DNA from: Tannockella sp964372125
GTDB taxonomy: Bacteria; Bacillota_I; Bacilli_A; Erysipelotrichales; Coprobacillaceae
Assembly (NCBI GenBank): GCA_964372125.1
Contig: CAYJPL010000017.1
Coordinates: forward strand, 1 to 42,787
Reading direction: 5' to 3'
DNA: 42,787 nucleotides
Shown here: positions 15,269 to 23,848 of the stretch, one piece after another
Numbering within the stretch: position 1 is the stretch's first letter
How the letters are laid out: each line of letters starts with the position of its first letter
Program-made: the position numbers and the translations under genes
The notes under the pieces: model-generated
What the model was told of the DNA's origin: nothing
The model's database searches: none
The model's input: the letters and a program-made list of their open reading frames with translations, nothing else

Positions 15269-16075
15269 ATGAAAGAATATACGCTACAAGAAGTGTTATT
15301 ATATTTTTCGTTGTTATATGAAGGTGATTACCAAAAAATTTATCAAGCACTGCAAAGAAAGGAAATAATAGATGATGCAGTGTATGATAAAAAGACATCT
15401 ACATTAAAATGTAAATATACAACAATGATTAGTGATGATTATCCAGTATTATTAAGAGAGATAGACTATCCACCATTTGTACTATTTTATTATGGGAATT
15501 TGGAATATCTAAACAATCAAACGATTGGTGTGATTGGAATGCGACTGCCTAGTCCTTATGGAAAGGACGCAACATCGAAATTTGTAAAAGAACTAGTAAA
15601 GAATGAATATACAATTGTAAGTGGTATGGCCCTTGGTATTGATTCTATTGCTCACTTAGCTACAATTAATCATTTTGGAAGTACTGTTGCAGTACTTGGA
15701 AGTGGAATTGATTATTGTTATCCACGTAGAAATCAACACTTATATGATATAATGAAGTGTAATCATTTAATTATTAGCGAGTATCCAGGTGCGCTAGTAC
15801 CACAAAAAATCAACTTTCCTCGCAGAAATAGAATAATTGCAGGACTAAGTGACAAACTGCTAGTTTGTGAATCACGCGAAAAATCTGGAACGATGATAAC
15901 TGTTGGCTTTGCACTTGATCAAGGGAAAAATATTTTTTGTATACCAAGTAATATCACTGGGAATATTGGTTGTAATGTTTTGATACAACAAGGTGCGAAA
16001 CTTGTAAATTCAATAAGCGATATTACCGATGAAGAATTTATTGTTGACAAAAAAAGAAAAACAACTAATAATTAG
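15269..16075 (+). CDS. dprA: DNA processing protein DprA (Smf)
   Basis: 268 residues. DprA binds incoming single-stranded DNA during transformation and loads RecA. The Rossmann-like core is clear: TIGVIGMRLPSPYG, IVSGMALGIDSIAHLA, TVAVLGSGIDYCYPRRN, then FPRRNRIIAGLSDKLLVCES and SGTMITVGFALDQGK. The protein ends soon after the core, without the winged-helix extension of longer relatives. SD TAGGAGG at 15257-15263. The preceding 59 bases hold a T-rich run but no clean hairpin. It stands before topA, as in many Bacillota. Confidence 0.93.
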   Translation: MKEYTLQEVLLYFSLLYEGDYQKIYQALQRKEIIDDAVYDKKTSTLKCKYTTMISDDYPVLLREIDYPPFVLFYYGNLEYLNNQTIGVIGMRLPSPYGKDATSKFVKELVKNEYTIVSGMALGIDSIAHLATINHFGSTVAVLGSGIDYCYPRRNQHLYDIMKCNHLIISEYPGALVPQKINFPRRNRIIAGLSDKLLVCESREKSGTMITVGFALDQGKNIFCIPSNITGNIGCNVLIQQGAKLVNSISDITDEEFIVDKKRKTTNN

Positions 16076-16097
16076 AACAACTAGTAGGAGGTATTTT

Positions 16098-18197
16098 ATG
16101 AAAAAGAAATTAGTGATCGTCGAGTCGCCTTCAAAATCAAAAACAATTAAGAACTATTTAGGAGATGATTTCGTAGTTACATCGTCTGTAGGACATATTC
16201 GTGACCTATCTAAGTCTGGAAAAGAAAGACTTGGTGTAGATGTAGAAAACGAATTTTTACCAAAATATACAGTACCAAAAGAGAAAAAAGAAGTAGTAAA
16301 AGAATTAAAGAAACTTGTAAAAGATGCTAGTATTGTTTATCTTGCAACCGATCCTGATCGTGAAGGAGAGGCAATTTCATGGCACTTAGCACAAGTGTTA
16401 GATGTTGATATGGACATTGACAATCGCGTTATCTTTAACGAGGTTACAAAAGATGCTGTTACTAAGGCAATAGAAAACCCTAGAAAAATAGATCAAGATT
16501 TAGTTCGTTCACAAGAAACACGTAGGGTATTGGATCGTATTATAGGATTTAAACTATCAACATTATTACAACGTAAGATTAAATCTAAATCAGCAGGACG
16601 AGTGCAGTCGGTTGCGCTTCGATTAATTGTTGAAAAAGAACGTGAGATTGGTGCGTTTATTCCTGAAGAGTATTGGAAAATCAAAGCCGACTTTTTAAAG
16701 GAAGACTTAACTTTCCAAGGAGAGCTAACAAAATATAAGAATAAAAAGTTAGAAATTAAAAATGAAACAGAAGCAAATGATATATATAATTCATTAAATA
16801 AAGAATTTATAGTACAAAATGTTAAAGAAACAAAAAAGAAAAGAGAATCAAAACCTCCTTTTATCACTTCAACATTACAACAAGAAGCATCATCTAAACT
16901 TGGATTTAAAGCAAGAAGAACAATGTCTGTTGCACAAAAGTTATACGAAGGTATTAATATCGGTAGCGAAACAGTCGGTTTGATTACCTACATGCGTACT
17001 GACTCTGTACGTTTATCAGAGAGTTTTGTAGAAGATAGTTATGACTACATTGAAAAGAAATATGGTAAAGAGTACCTAGGAAAAGTTAAAATCCGCAAGA
17101 AAAAAGATAATGTTCAAGATGCTCATGAAGGTATACGTCCAACTAGCGTTATGCGTATACCTGAAAGTATTAAAGAATATTTAAAACCTGATGAGTATAG
17201 GTTGTATAGTTTAATATATGCAAGAGCTGTTGCTTCGTTAATGGCACCAGCTAGCTTCAATGCAACATCTATAACATTAGAAAATAATGGATATCAATTT
17301 GCAACATCAGGTTCTATTTTATTACATGATGGGTATCTGCGAGTTTATGGACCATATGAAAAACAAACAAATGAGTTTTTACCATCATTAGTGGCAAATG
17401 AAGTAATAGAAAGTCAAAAGATTGAAAAGACACAACACTTCACAAAACCACCTGCGAGATATTCAGAAGCAAAATTAATTCGTACGATGGAAGAACTAGG
17501 TATAGGTCGTCCAAGTACATATGCAAGTATTATTGATACAATTCAAACACGTCAGTATGTTGTATTAGAAGATAAAGCGTTTAAACCAACAGAAGATGGT
17601 ATCCTTACAAGTGATCGTCTAGTAGAATACTTCAATGATATTATTAATGTCGAATATACTGCACAAATGGAAGAAGATTTAGATAGTATTGCAACAAAGC
17701 ATAATACCTATGTAGGTGCATTATCTAGATTTATGGAGATTTTCCAACCTTTACTAGACAATGCCTACGACAAAATGGAAGTCATTGCACCAAAGAAAAC
17801 TGGAGAGAAATGTCCAGAATGTGGTAGTGATCTAGTGGAACGTAAAGGTAGATATGGTACATTTGTTGCATGCGAAACCTATCCAGAGTGTAAATATGTA
17901 AAAAAAGACCCTGTAGAAGTAATTAAAACAGGAGAACAATGTCCAAATTGTGGAAGTGACATGATTGAAAAAACTGGAAGGTTTGGAAAGTTTGAAGCTT
18001 GTTCGAATTATCCGGATTGTAAGTATATTAAAAATAATCGTACAAAACAAGAACCAGTTGTGACGGATGAAAAGTGTCCAGAGTGTGGAAAACCTGTCGT
18101 TATCAAAAAAGGACGTTGGGGTGATTTTAAAGCATGTAGCGATTATCCAAAGTGTAAAACAATAATCAAAGAGAAGAAAACAAAGAAGCAATCGTAG
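16098..18197 (+). CDS. topA: DNA topoisomerase I
   Basis: 699 residues; type IA enzyme that relaxes negative supercoils by single-strand passage. The Toprim domain begins with IVESPSKSKTIKNYL and contains DPDREGEAISWHL. The catalytic Tyr298 lies in GLITYMRTDSVR. GIGRPSTYASI follows in the core. Three C-terminal zinc ribbons of the CPxCG ... ACxxYPxCK type end the protein, at about residues 573-696. ATG 16098 has the SD TAGGAGG (16084-16090); an in-frame extension to 16029 would overlap dprA and is rejected. Length agrees with the Bacillus enzyme. Confidence 0.96.
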   Translation: MKKKLVIVESPSKSKTIKNYLGDDFVVTSSVGHIRDLSKSGKERLGVDVENEFLPKYTVPKEKKEVVKELKKLVKDASIVYLATDPDREGEAISWHLAQVLDVDMDIDNRVIFNEVTKDAVTKAIENPRKIDQDLVRSQETRRVLDRIIGFKLSTLLQRKIKSKSAGRVQSVALRLIVEKEREIGAFIPEEYWKIKADFLKEDLTFQGELTKYKNKKLEIKNETEANDIYNSLNKEFIVQNVKETKKKRESKPPFITSTLQQEASSKLGFKARRTMSVAQKLYEGINIGSETVGLITYMRTDSVRLSESFVEDSYDYIEKKYGKEYLGKVKIRKKKDNVQDAHEGIRPTSVMRIPESIKEYLKPDEYRLYSLIYARAVASLMAPASFNATSITLENNGYQFATSGSILLHDGYLRVYGPYEKQTNEFLPSLVANEVIESQKIEKTQHFTKPPARYSEAKLIRTMEELGIGRPSTYASIIDTIQTRQYVVLEDKAFKPTEDGILTSDRLVEYFNDIINVEYTAQMEEDLDSIATKHNTYVGALSRFMEIFQPLLDNAYDKMEVIAPKKTGEKCPECGSDLVERKGRYGTFVACETYPECKYVKKDPVEVIKTGEQCPNCGSDMIEKTGRFGKFEACSNYPDCKYIKNNRTKQEPVVTDEKCPECGKPVVIKKGRWGDFKACSDYPKCKTIIKEKKTKKQS

Positions 18198-18210
18198 TGA
18201 TTGTTTCTTG
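18183..18210 (+). terminator. Hairpin across the topA stop codon
   Basis: AAGAAGCAATC (18183-18193) pairs with GATTGTTTCTT (18199-18209), with one G-U pair. The five-base loop contains the topA TAG. Only a broken T-rich run follows (GTGTTTT), so it may be a weak terminator or attenuator in front of trmFO. Confidence 0.5.
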
Positions 18211-18228
18211 TGTTTTGGAGGAAAAATA

Positions 18229-19530
18229 ATGGAAAGAGTAAATGTTATAGGAGCTGGGCTTGCAGGGGTTGAAGCAGTATATCAATTAGTAAAGCGCAAT
18301 ATTCCTGTTACCCTGTATGAAATGCGTCCTAAAAAAATGACACCAGCACATCATAGTGGTGACTTTAGTGAACTAGTGTGTTCAAATTCACTTCGTGCTG
18401 ACGGGACGGGGAACGCTGTAGGTGTTTTAAAAGTAGAGATGGAAATGATGGAAAGTGTAATTATAAAGTTTGCTAGATTACACAGTGTTCCAGCAGGCGG
18501 GGCACTTGCTGTAGACCGTGATGGATTTAGTAGTGCAATCACAAAGTTTATAAAGGAACACCCACTTGTTGAAGTAATTGAAGATGAAGTATTAGAAATT
18601 CCAAGTGGTCCTACAATCATTGCAAGTGGACCACTTACTAGTGATGCACTTGCTGGTGACATTGCAAAACTATTAGGTAGCGAATATTTGTATTTCTTTG
18701 ATGCAGCAGCACCGATTGTAACAAAAGAGAGTATTGACTTTACAAAAGCATACTACAAATCACGTTATGATAAAGGGGATAATGAATATATTAATTGCCC
18801 AATGACAAAACAAGAGTTTAGTGATTTTTATCGTGAATTAATACAAGCAGAAGTTGTGAAACCAAAAGATTTTGAAGAGAAATTTTTTGAAGGGTGTATG
18901 CCATTTGAGGAAATGGCACGTCGCGGGGAACAAACATTGTTGTTTGGACCAATGAAGCCAGTAGGGTTGCAAACTCCTCAAGGAGAACGCCCACATGCAG
19001 TAGTACAATTACGACAAGATAATGTACAAGCTTCGCTGTACAATATTGTAGGGTTTCAAACGCATCTTACATGGCCAGAACAAAAGCGTATTATTCAAAT
19101 GATACCTGGATTAGAAAATGTTGATTTTATTCGTTATGGTGTAATGCATCGTAATAGTTTTATATGCTCTCCAAAATACTTAGAACCAACATATCAACTT
19201 AAAGGAAGAAAAGATTTGTTTTTTGCTGGACAAATCACTGGGGTAGAAGGGTACGTTGAATCTGCACAAAGTGGTATGGTTGCAGGTATCAATATGGCAA
19301 GATATTTAAATAACCAAGAGCCAATTGTGTTCCCTCGTGAAACGGTGATGGGTGCTTTAAGTAATTATATTATCCATGCAAGTCAAGATGATTTCCAACC
19401 CATGAAAGCTAATTTTGGAATTTTACCAGACTTAGCAGTGCGTGTTAAGAAAAAAGAACGTAAAGAAGCATATGCTACAAGAGCACTCACAATAATGAAG
19501 GAGTTTGTAGAGTTAAATGAACTTCAATAA
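18229..19530 (+). CDS. trmFO: Folate-dependent tRNA (uracil-54) methyltransferase TrmFO
   Basis: 433 residues. It makes ribothymidine at position 54 of tRNA using methylene-tetrahydrofolate and FADH2. The FAD-binding GAGLAG lies at residues 8-13. CSNSLRADGTGNAVG and the C-terminal QITGVEGYVESAQSGMVAG are family hallmarks. ATG 18229 has the SD GGAGG (18217-18221); the in-frame ATG at 18208 lies before the SD. It lies between topA and a xerC-type gene exactly as in Bacillus, and overlaps the latter by 14 bases. Confidence 0.95.
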   Translation: MERVNVIGAGLAGVEAVYQLVKRNIPVTLYEMRPKKMTPAHHSGDFSELVCSNSLRADGTGNAVGVLKVEMEMMESVIIKFARLHSVPAGGALAVDRDGFSSAITKFIKEHPLVEVIEDEVLEIPSGPTIIASGPLTSDALAGDIAKLLGSEYLYFFDAAAPIVTKESIDFTKAYYKSRYDKGDNEYINCPMTKQEFSDFYRELIQAEVVKPKDFEEKFFEGCMPFEEMARRGEQTLLFGPMKPVGLQTPQGERPHAVVQLRQDNVQASLYNIVGFQTHLTWPEQKRIIQMIPGLENVDFIRYGVMHRNSFICSPKYLEPTYQLKGRKDLFFAGQITGVEGYVESAQSGMVAGINMARYLNNQEPIVFPRETVMGALSNYIIHASQDDFQPMKANFGILPDLAVRVKKKERKEAYATRALTIMKEFVELNELQ

Positions 19531-20419
19531 AACAGTTGATATATATTTGGACTATTTATTGAATATAAAAAAATATTCAATAAAAACAGTCGAATCATAT
19601 CGATTTGAAATTGTACATTTTCTTGATTTTTTATATGGACAACACATTAAAGAATTAAAAGATGTTAACTATAAAATGCTTAGAGGATATATGCATATAT
19701 TACATAAAGAGGAGTATGCAACTTCATCAATCAATCATAAAATAAGTACAATGCGATCATTTTATAGATATTTAGTTGAACAAGAGATTGTTGAAGATAA
19801 TCCCTTTTTGTTGCTTGAAACACAAAAACAAATTGTAAAGACACCTGATTTCTTGTTTGAAGAAGAAATGATTGAATTTTTAGATAGTATAGAGGTAACA
19901 GATGAATTAGGGATACGTAATAAAGCTATACTCGAATTAATGTATGCCTCAGGTATGCGTTGTAGCGAGGTAATCACATTACAGCTAAAAGATATTGATT
20001 TACAATCAAACATGGTTTTAGTGCATGGTAAAGGTCAAAAGGATAGATATTTACCAATACATGATTATGCAAGTAGTTGTATAAGTCGATATCTCCAACA
20101 AGCCCGTCATATTCATTATCTTAAAGCTAACAATGAACATGATGTGTTATTTATTAATGCAAGGGGAATGCCCCTTACAAGTCGGGGATTACAAGATATC
20201 GTCAAGCGACTAGCAAAAAAATATAATCCAATGAAACATATACACCCACATACAATTCGTCATTCATATGCAACGCATTTGTTAAATAATGGCGCAGACA
20301 TACGAACAGTACAAGAATTACTTGGTCATCAAAACATTTCTACAACACAGGTGTATACACATATTACTAAGGAACAATTATCAAAAGTTTATAAGGAAGC
20401 ACATCCACGTAATATATAA
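19517..20419 (+). CDS. xerC: Tyrosine recombinase XerC/CodV type
   Basis: A 300-residue tyrosine recombinase with an N-terminal SAM-like DNA-binding domain and a C-terminal catalytic domain. All catalytic residues are present: Arg148 (MRCSEV), Lys172 (GKGQKDR), His245 and Arg248 (HPHTIRHSYATH), His271 (LLGHQ) and Tyr280 (TQVYTH). The role is probably resolution of chromosome dimers at dif, because it follows topA-trmFO as codV does in Bacillus. It is not flanked by att-like repeats, so a phage integrase is unlikely. In Bacillus hslVU and codY come next; here rpsB follows directly. Confidence 0.9.
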   Translation: MNFNKTVDIYLDYLLNIKKYSIKTVESYRFEIVHFLDFLYGQHIKELKDVNYKMLRGYMHILHKEEYATSSINHKISTMRSFYRYLVEQEIVEDNPFLLLETQKQIVKTPDFLFEEEMIEFLDSIEVTDELGIRNKAILELMYASGMRCSEVITLQLKDIDLQSNMVLVHGKGQKDRYLPIHDYASSCISRYLQQARHIHYLKANNEHDVLFINARGMPLTSRGLQDIVKRLAKKYNPMKHIHPHTIRHSYATHLLNNGADIRTVQELLGHQNISTTQVYTHITKEQLSKVYKEAHPRNI

Positions 20420-20438
20420 AAAATATTTCACAAATTCC

Positions 20439-20467
20439 TTGTTAATATAATATATTTATGGTATCAT
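20439..20467 (+). promoter_or_regulatory. rpsB promoter
   Basis: TTGTTA (20439-20444), 17-base spacer, TATCAT (20462-20467). It starts a leader of about 100 bases in front of the rpsB-tsf unit. Confidence 0.6.
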
Positions 20468-20573
20468 ACCAACGTATGAAAAAATACACACATTATGGAT
20501 TCACTTATCGAGTGCCAAGTTGGTGATAACGTGTTAGAAGTAATGGAGGAAAAAACAAAAGGAGGAAGTTACA
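20468..20573 (+). promoter_or_regulatory. Structured rpsB 5' leader, possible S2 autoregulatory element
   Basis: ACCAAC at 20468-20473 can pair with GTTGGT at 20519-20524. Inside lies CACT (20502-20505) pairing with AGTG (20511-20514) around TATCG. The AGGAGG SD (20561-20566) follows downstream. Many ribosomal-protein operons are autoregulated through such a leader; which protein would bind here is inference. Confidence 0.35.
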
Positions 20574-21404
20574 ATGTCAGTAATTTCAATGAAAAAATTA
20601 TTAGAAGTTGGTGTTCATTTCGGTCACCAAACAAAAAGATGGAACCCAAAAATGGCTCCATACATCTTTACATCAAGAAACGGAATTTATATTATCGATT
20701 TACAAAAATCATCAAAGAAAATCGATGAAGCTTACAAAGCAATGAATGAAGTTGCTACAAAAGGTGGAAAAGTTTTATTTGTAGGTACTAAAAAACAAGC
20801 TCAAGAAGCTGTTAAAGAAGAAGCAATCCGTTCAGGAAGTTTCTTTGTTAATTCACGTTGGTTAGGTGGAACTTTAACAAACTTCAAAACTATCCAAAAA
20901 AGAATTAAAAGATTAAAAGATTTAGAAAAAATGGAAGCTGATGGAACTTTAGATCTATTCACTAAAAAAGAAGCAATCTTACTTAGAAAAGAAATGGCTA
21001 AATTAGAGAAAAACTTAGGTGGTATCAAAGAAATGAGAAAATTACCTAATGCTTTATTCGTAGTAGATCCAAAAGCTGAGCACAATGCTGTAGCAGAAGC
21101 TAAAATTTTAGGAATCCCTGTATTTGGTATCGTAGATACTAACTGTGATCCTGATGAAGTTGATCATGTAATCCCAGCAAATGATGATGCAATCAGAGCT
21201 GTAAAATTAATCGTAGCTGCAATGGCTGATGCAATTTGTGAAGCAAAAAGCGAACCATTAACAGTAGCATACGTTAAAGATGAAGATGATAAAGAAGTAA
21301 CTATGAAAGATGCTGTAACTGCAGTTGAAAATAGTGCACAAAGAAGAGGACCTAGAAACAAAGGACCTAGACAACCAAGACAACCAAGATATAACAATAA
21401 CTAA
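20574..21404 (+). CDS. rpsB: 30S ribosomal protein S2
   Basis: 276 residues. Opening MSVISMKKLLEVGVHFGHQTKRWNPKM, then YIFTSRNGIYIIDLQKS, VLFVGTKKQAQEAV, NSRWLGGTLTNFKTI and ALFVVDPKAEHNAVAEA are classic S2 blocks. It binds the neck of the small subunit. The C-terminus is extended by a short basic, Pro/Arg-rich tail (RRGPRNKGPRQPRQPRY). SD AAAGGAGGAAG ahead of ATG 20574. An alternative frame starting upstream at 20495 is not real, because it breaks the S2 frame. Confidence 0.97.
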   Translation: MSVISMKKLLEVGVHFGHQTKRWNPKMAPYIFTSRNGIYIIDLQKSSKKIDEAYKAMNEVATKGGKVLFVGTKKQAQEAVKEEAIRSGSFFVNSRWLGGTLTNFKTIQKRIKRLKDLEKMEADGTLDLFTKKEAILLRKEMAKLEKNLGGIKEMRKLPNALFVVDPKAEHNAVAEAKILGIPVFGIVDTNCDPDEVDHVIPANDDAIRAVKLIVAAMADAICEAKSEPLTVAYVKDEDDKEVTMKDAVTAVENSAQRRGPRNKGPRQPRQPRYNNN

Positions 21405-21421
21405 AATTTGATATAATCAAT

Positions 21422-21461
21422 AAAAGTGGGGATAAGCAAGCAATCGCTGCTTTCCCCTTTT
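21422..21461 (+). terminator. Hairpin between rpsB and tsf
   Basis: AAAAGTGGGGATAAGC pairs with GCTTTCCCCTTTT (with small bulges), followed by T. It can act as a partial terminator that sets the S2 to EF-Ts ratio. No separate tsf promoter is evident behind it. Confidence 0.65.
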
Positions 21462-21492
21462 AAAAATAATATAAATATAAGGAGAAATTAAA

Positions 21493-22380
21493 ATGGCAAT
21501 TAGTGCAAGTTTAGTAAAAGAATTACGTGAAAAAACTGGTGCAGGGATGATGGACTGTAAAAAAGCTTTAGAAGCTAATGATGGTGATGTAGAAAAATCA
21601 TTTGACTGGTTAAGAGAAAAAGGTATCGCTAATGCAGCTAAAAAAGCTGACCGTGTAGCTGCTGAAGGTTTAACTTCATTCATTATTGAAGGAAACAAAG
21701 CTGCAATCGTTGAAGTTAACTCTGAAACAGATTTCGTAGCAAAAAATGATGAATTCAAAGAATTAGTTGCATTATGTGCAAAAGTAGTTCTAGATTCAAA
21801 TCCAGCTACATTAGAAGAAGCTTTAAACATTGAAGTAGATGGTAAAAACTTAGAAACAATCATCGCTGAAAGAAGTGGGAAAATTGGAGAGAAATTATCT
21901 TTAAGAAGATTTGCAGCTTTCAATAAATCTGATGATCAAACTTTCGGTGCTTACTCTCATATGGGTGGTAAAATGACTGCTGTAGTACTTGTAAATAACG
22001 CAAGTGATGAAGTAGCAAGAGATGTTGCAATGCATGTTGCTGCTGCTGCTCCTAAATATATCGATAGAACTTCAATTCCAACTGAAGTATTAGATAGAGA
22101 ATTAGCAGTATTAAAAGCGCAAGCTTTAGAAGAAAATGCTAACAGTGCTAAACCAAAGCCAGAAAACATTATTGAAAAAATGATTGAAGGTAGATTAAAT
22201 AAAAATTTAAAAGAAATGTGTTTAGTAGATCAAGAATTCATTAAAAATCCAGATGTAACAGTTGCTGCTTACTTAGCAAATGGTACAGTTGAATCAATGA
22301 CTCGTTTCCAAGTTGGAGAAGGTATTGAGAAAAAAGAAGTTAACTTCGCTGAAGAAGTTGCTCAACAAATGCGTGGATAA
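21493..22380 (+). CDS. tsf: Translation elongation factor Ts
   Basis: 295 residues; the GDP/GTP exchange factor of EF-Tu. The N-terminal UBA-like segment VKELREKTGAGMMDCKKAL and the core TDFVAKNDEFKELV, which contacts EF-Tu, are both present. AAPKYIDRTSIP lies in the second subdomain. SD AAGGAGAAA before ATG 21493. Pairing with rpsB is near universal in bacteria. Confidence 0.97.
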   Translation: MAISASLVKELREKTGAGMMDCKKALEANDGDVEKSFDWLREKGIANAAKKADRVAAEGLTSFIIEGNKAAIVEVNSETDFVAKNDEFKELVALCAKVVLDSNPATLEEALNIEVDGKNLETIIAERSGKIGEKLSLRRFAAFNKSDDQTFGAYSHMGGKMTAVVLVNNASDEVARDVAMHVAAAAPKYIDRTSIPTEVLDRELAVLKAQALEENANSAKPKPENIIEKMIEGRLNKNLKEMCLVDQEFIKNPDVTVAAYLANGTVESMTRFQVGEGIEKKEVNFAEEVAQQMRG

Positions 22381-22387
22381 TACTATG

Positions 22388-22411
22388 AGGACACTTTTTT
22401 GTGTCCTTTTG
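22388..22411 (+). terminator. Intrinsic terminator after tsf
   Basis: AGGACAC (22388-22394) with GTGTCCT (22401-22407), a T-rich loop and a TTTT tail. Confidence 0.75.
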
Positions 22412-22443
22412 TTATGATATACTATATTCAAGGAGAAAATTAT

Positions 22444-23160
22444 ATGGGATATAATCGTGTATTACTAAAATTAAGCGGGGAAGCCCTTGCTGGTGATGAA
22501 AAAGTAGGAATTTGTGCAAGCACAGTTGCAAAAGTTGCAAAACAAATTAAAGATGCAAAAGATTTAGGATGTGAAATCGCTATTGTATGTGGTGGTGGAA
22601 ATATCTGGCGTGGAAAAATTGGAGCGGACATGGGAATGGATCGTTCTAGTGCAGATTATATGGGTATGCTTGCTACTGTTATGAACGGTCTTGCGATTCA
22701 AAATGCATTAGAAGCAATTGGTGTTGAAACACGTGTGCTTTCAGCAATCCAAATGCATCAAGTTGCAGAAACATATATCCGTCGTCGTGCCGTACGTCAC
22801 TTAGAAAAAGGGCGTGTTGTTATATTTGGAGCTGGGACTGGGAATCCATTCTTTACTACTGATACAACAGCAGCACTTCGTGCAGCTGAAATTCAAGCTG
22901 ACGTTATTTTAATGGCAAAAAATGGTGTGGATGGCGTGTATAGCGCAGACCCAAAAGTTGATACAAGTGCAACAAAATTTGAAGATATTACATATACTGA
23001 TGTATTAGTAAAAGACTTAAAAATTATGGATCAAACTGCAATTACTCTATGTAAAGATAATGATATAGATTTATGCGTGTTTGATATGAATGTTAATGGT
23101 AACATTGCAAGAGCATGTGACGGTGAAAAAATCGGAACAGTAATTTCAGGAGGAATGTAA
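22444..23160 (+). CDS. pyrH: UMP kinase
   Basis: 238 residues of the amino-acid-kinase fold; phosphorylates UMP to UDP for RNA and cell-wall precursor synthesis. VLLKLSGEALAGDE, VCGGGNIWRGK, MDRSSADYMGMLATVMNGLA and TDTTAALRAAEI are the family blocks. ATG 22444 has the SD AAGGAGAAAA (22430-22439); the longer in-frame start at 22399 lies inside the tsf terminator and is rejected. Its stop is two bases before frr. Confidence 0.96.
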   Translation: MGYNRVLLKLSGEALAGDEKVGICASTVAKVAKQIKDAKDLGCEIAIVCGGGNIWRGKIGADMGMDRSSADYMGMLATVMNGLAIQNALEAIGVETRVLSAIQMHQVAETYIRRRAVRHLEKGRVVIFGAGTGNPFFTTDTTAALRAAEIQADVILMAKNGVDGVYSADPKVDTSATKFEDITYTDVLVKDLKIMDQTAITLCKDNDIDLCVFDMNVNGNIARACDGEKIGTVISGGM

Positions 23161-23161
23161 G

Positions 23162-23707
23162 ATGATTGATATTATTTTAGAAGATGCAACAGAAAGAATG
23201 ACAAAAACAATTGAGTCATACCAAAGAGATTTATCTACTGTACGTACAGGTAGAGCAAATCCTAATATGCTTGACCGTGTTATGGTTGAATACTATGGTT
23301 CACCTACACCAATTAATCAAGTCGGGGGTATTTCAGTAGTTGAAGGACGTCAATTAGTAATTAAGCCATATGACAAAACAATTATTGGTGCAATCGAAAG
23401 AGGGATTTACGAAGCTGATTTAGGTCTTGCACCTCAAAATGATGGAGAGATTATTCGTATTACAGTTCCAGCATTAACAGAGGAAAGACGTAAAGAGTTC
23501 GCTAAAAACGTATGGAAGTTTGCGGAAAATGCTAAAGTTTCAATCCGTAATATTCGTCGTGATGCAAATGATGAAATTAAAAAATCAGATGCGAGTGAAG
23601 ATGAAGTTAAAGCAGGACAAGAAAAAGTTCAAAAATTAACAGATAAACATGTAAAAGAAATCGATGAAATCGGTAAAGTTAAAGAAAAAGATATCTTAAC
23701 TGTATAG
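23162..23707 (+). CDS. frr: Ribosome recycling factor
   Basis: 181 residues; splits post-termination ribosomes together with EF-G. Typical signature LSTVRTGRANPNMLDRVMVEYYG near residue 25, then LTEERRKEFAK and VRNIRRDAND-like IRNIRRDANDEIKK before the C-terminal helix. Translated one base after the pyrH stop, using the SD AGGAGG inside the pyrH 3' end. It closes the unit before a terminator. Confidence 0.96.
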   Translation: MIDIILEDATERMTKTIESYQRDLSTVRTGRANPNMLDRVMVEYYGSPTPINQVGGISVVEGRQLVIKPYDKTIIGAIERGIYEADLGLAPQNDGEIIRITVPALTEERRKEFAKNVWKFAENAKVSIRNIRRDANDEIKKSDASEDEVKAGQEKVQKLTDKHVKEIDEIGKVKEKDILTV

Positions 23708-23718
23708 TTAAAAAAATG

Positions 23719-23760
23719 ACCTTTGATAGTAATTTAGATATTGCTATTAAAGGTTTTTAT
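23719..23760 (+). terminator. Intrinsic terminator after frr
   Basis: Long stem ACCTTTGATAGTAA pairing with TTGCTATTAAAGGT (with one mismatch), followed by TTTTT. Confidence 0.75.
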
Positions 23761-23797
23761 ATTATATATATATCGCAATTGTGTAATTTTTTTGTGC

Positions 23798-23825
23798 TTT
23801 TATTCTATTTTATATGTGGTATAAT
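23798..23825 (+). promoter_or_regulatory. Promoter upstream of uppS
   Basis: TATAAT at 23820-23825 with a weak TTTTAT about 16 bases upstream. It sits between the frr terminator and the uppS ribosome site. Confidence 0.45.
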
Positions 23826-23848
23826 AATATAGTTATAGGAGGTTTTCT

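Noticed and set aside
17812..18180. Three internal repeats at the topA 3' end
   Set aside because: These are the normal zinc-ribbon modules of topoisomerase I, not a DNA repeat element.
19517..20419. Phage or integrative-element integrase
   Set aside because: The gene sits in the conserved topA-trmFO-codV order with no att repeats or phage genes around it.
20495..20728. Plus-strand frame overlapping the start of rpsB
   Set aside because: It reads the rpsB leader and gene in another frame; S2 motifs are in the 20574 frame.
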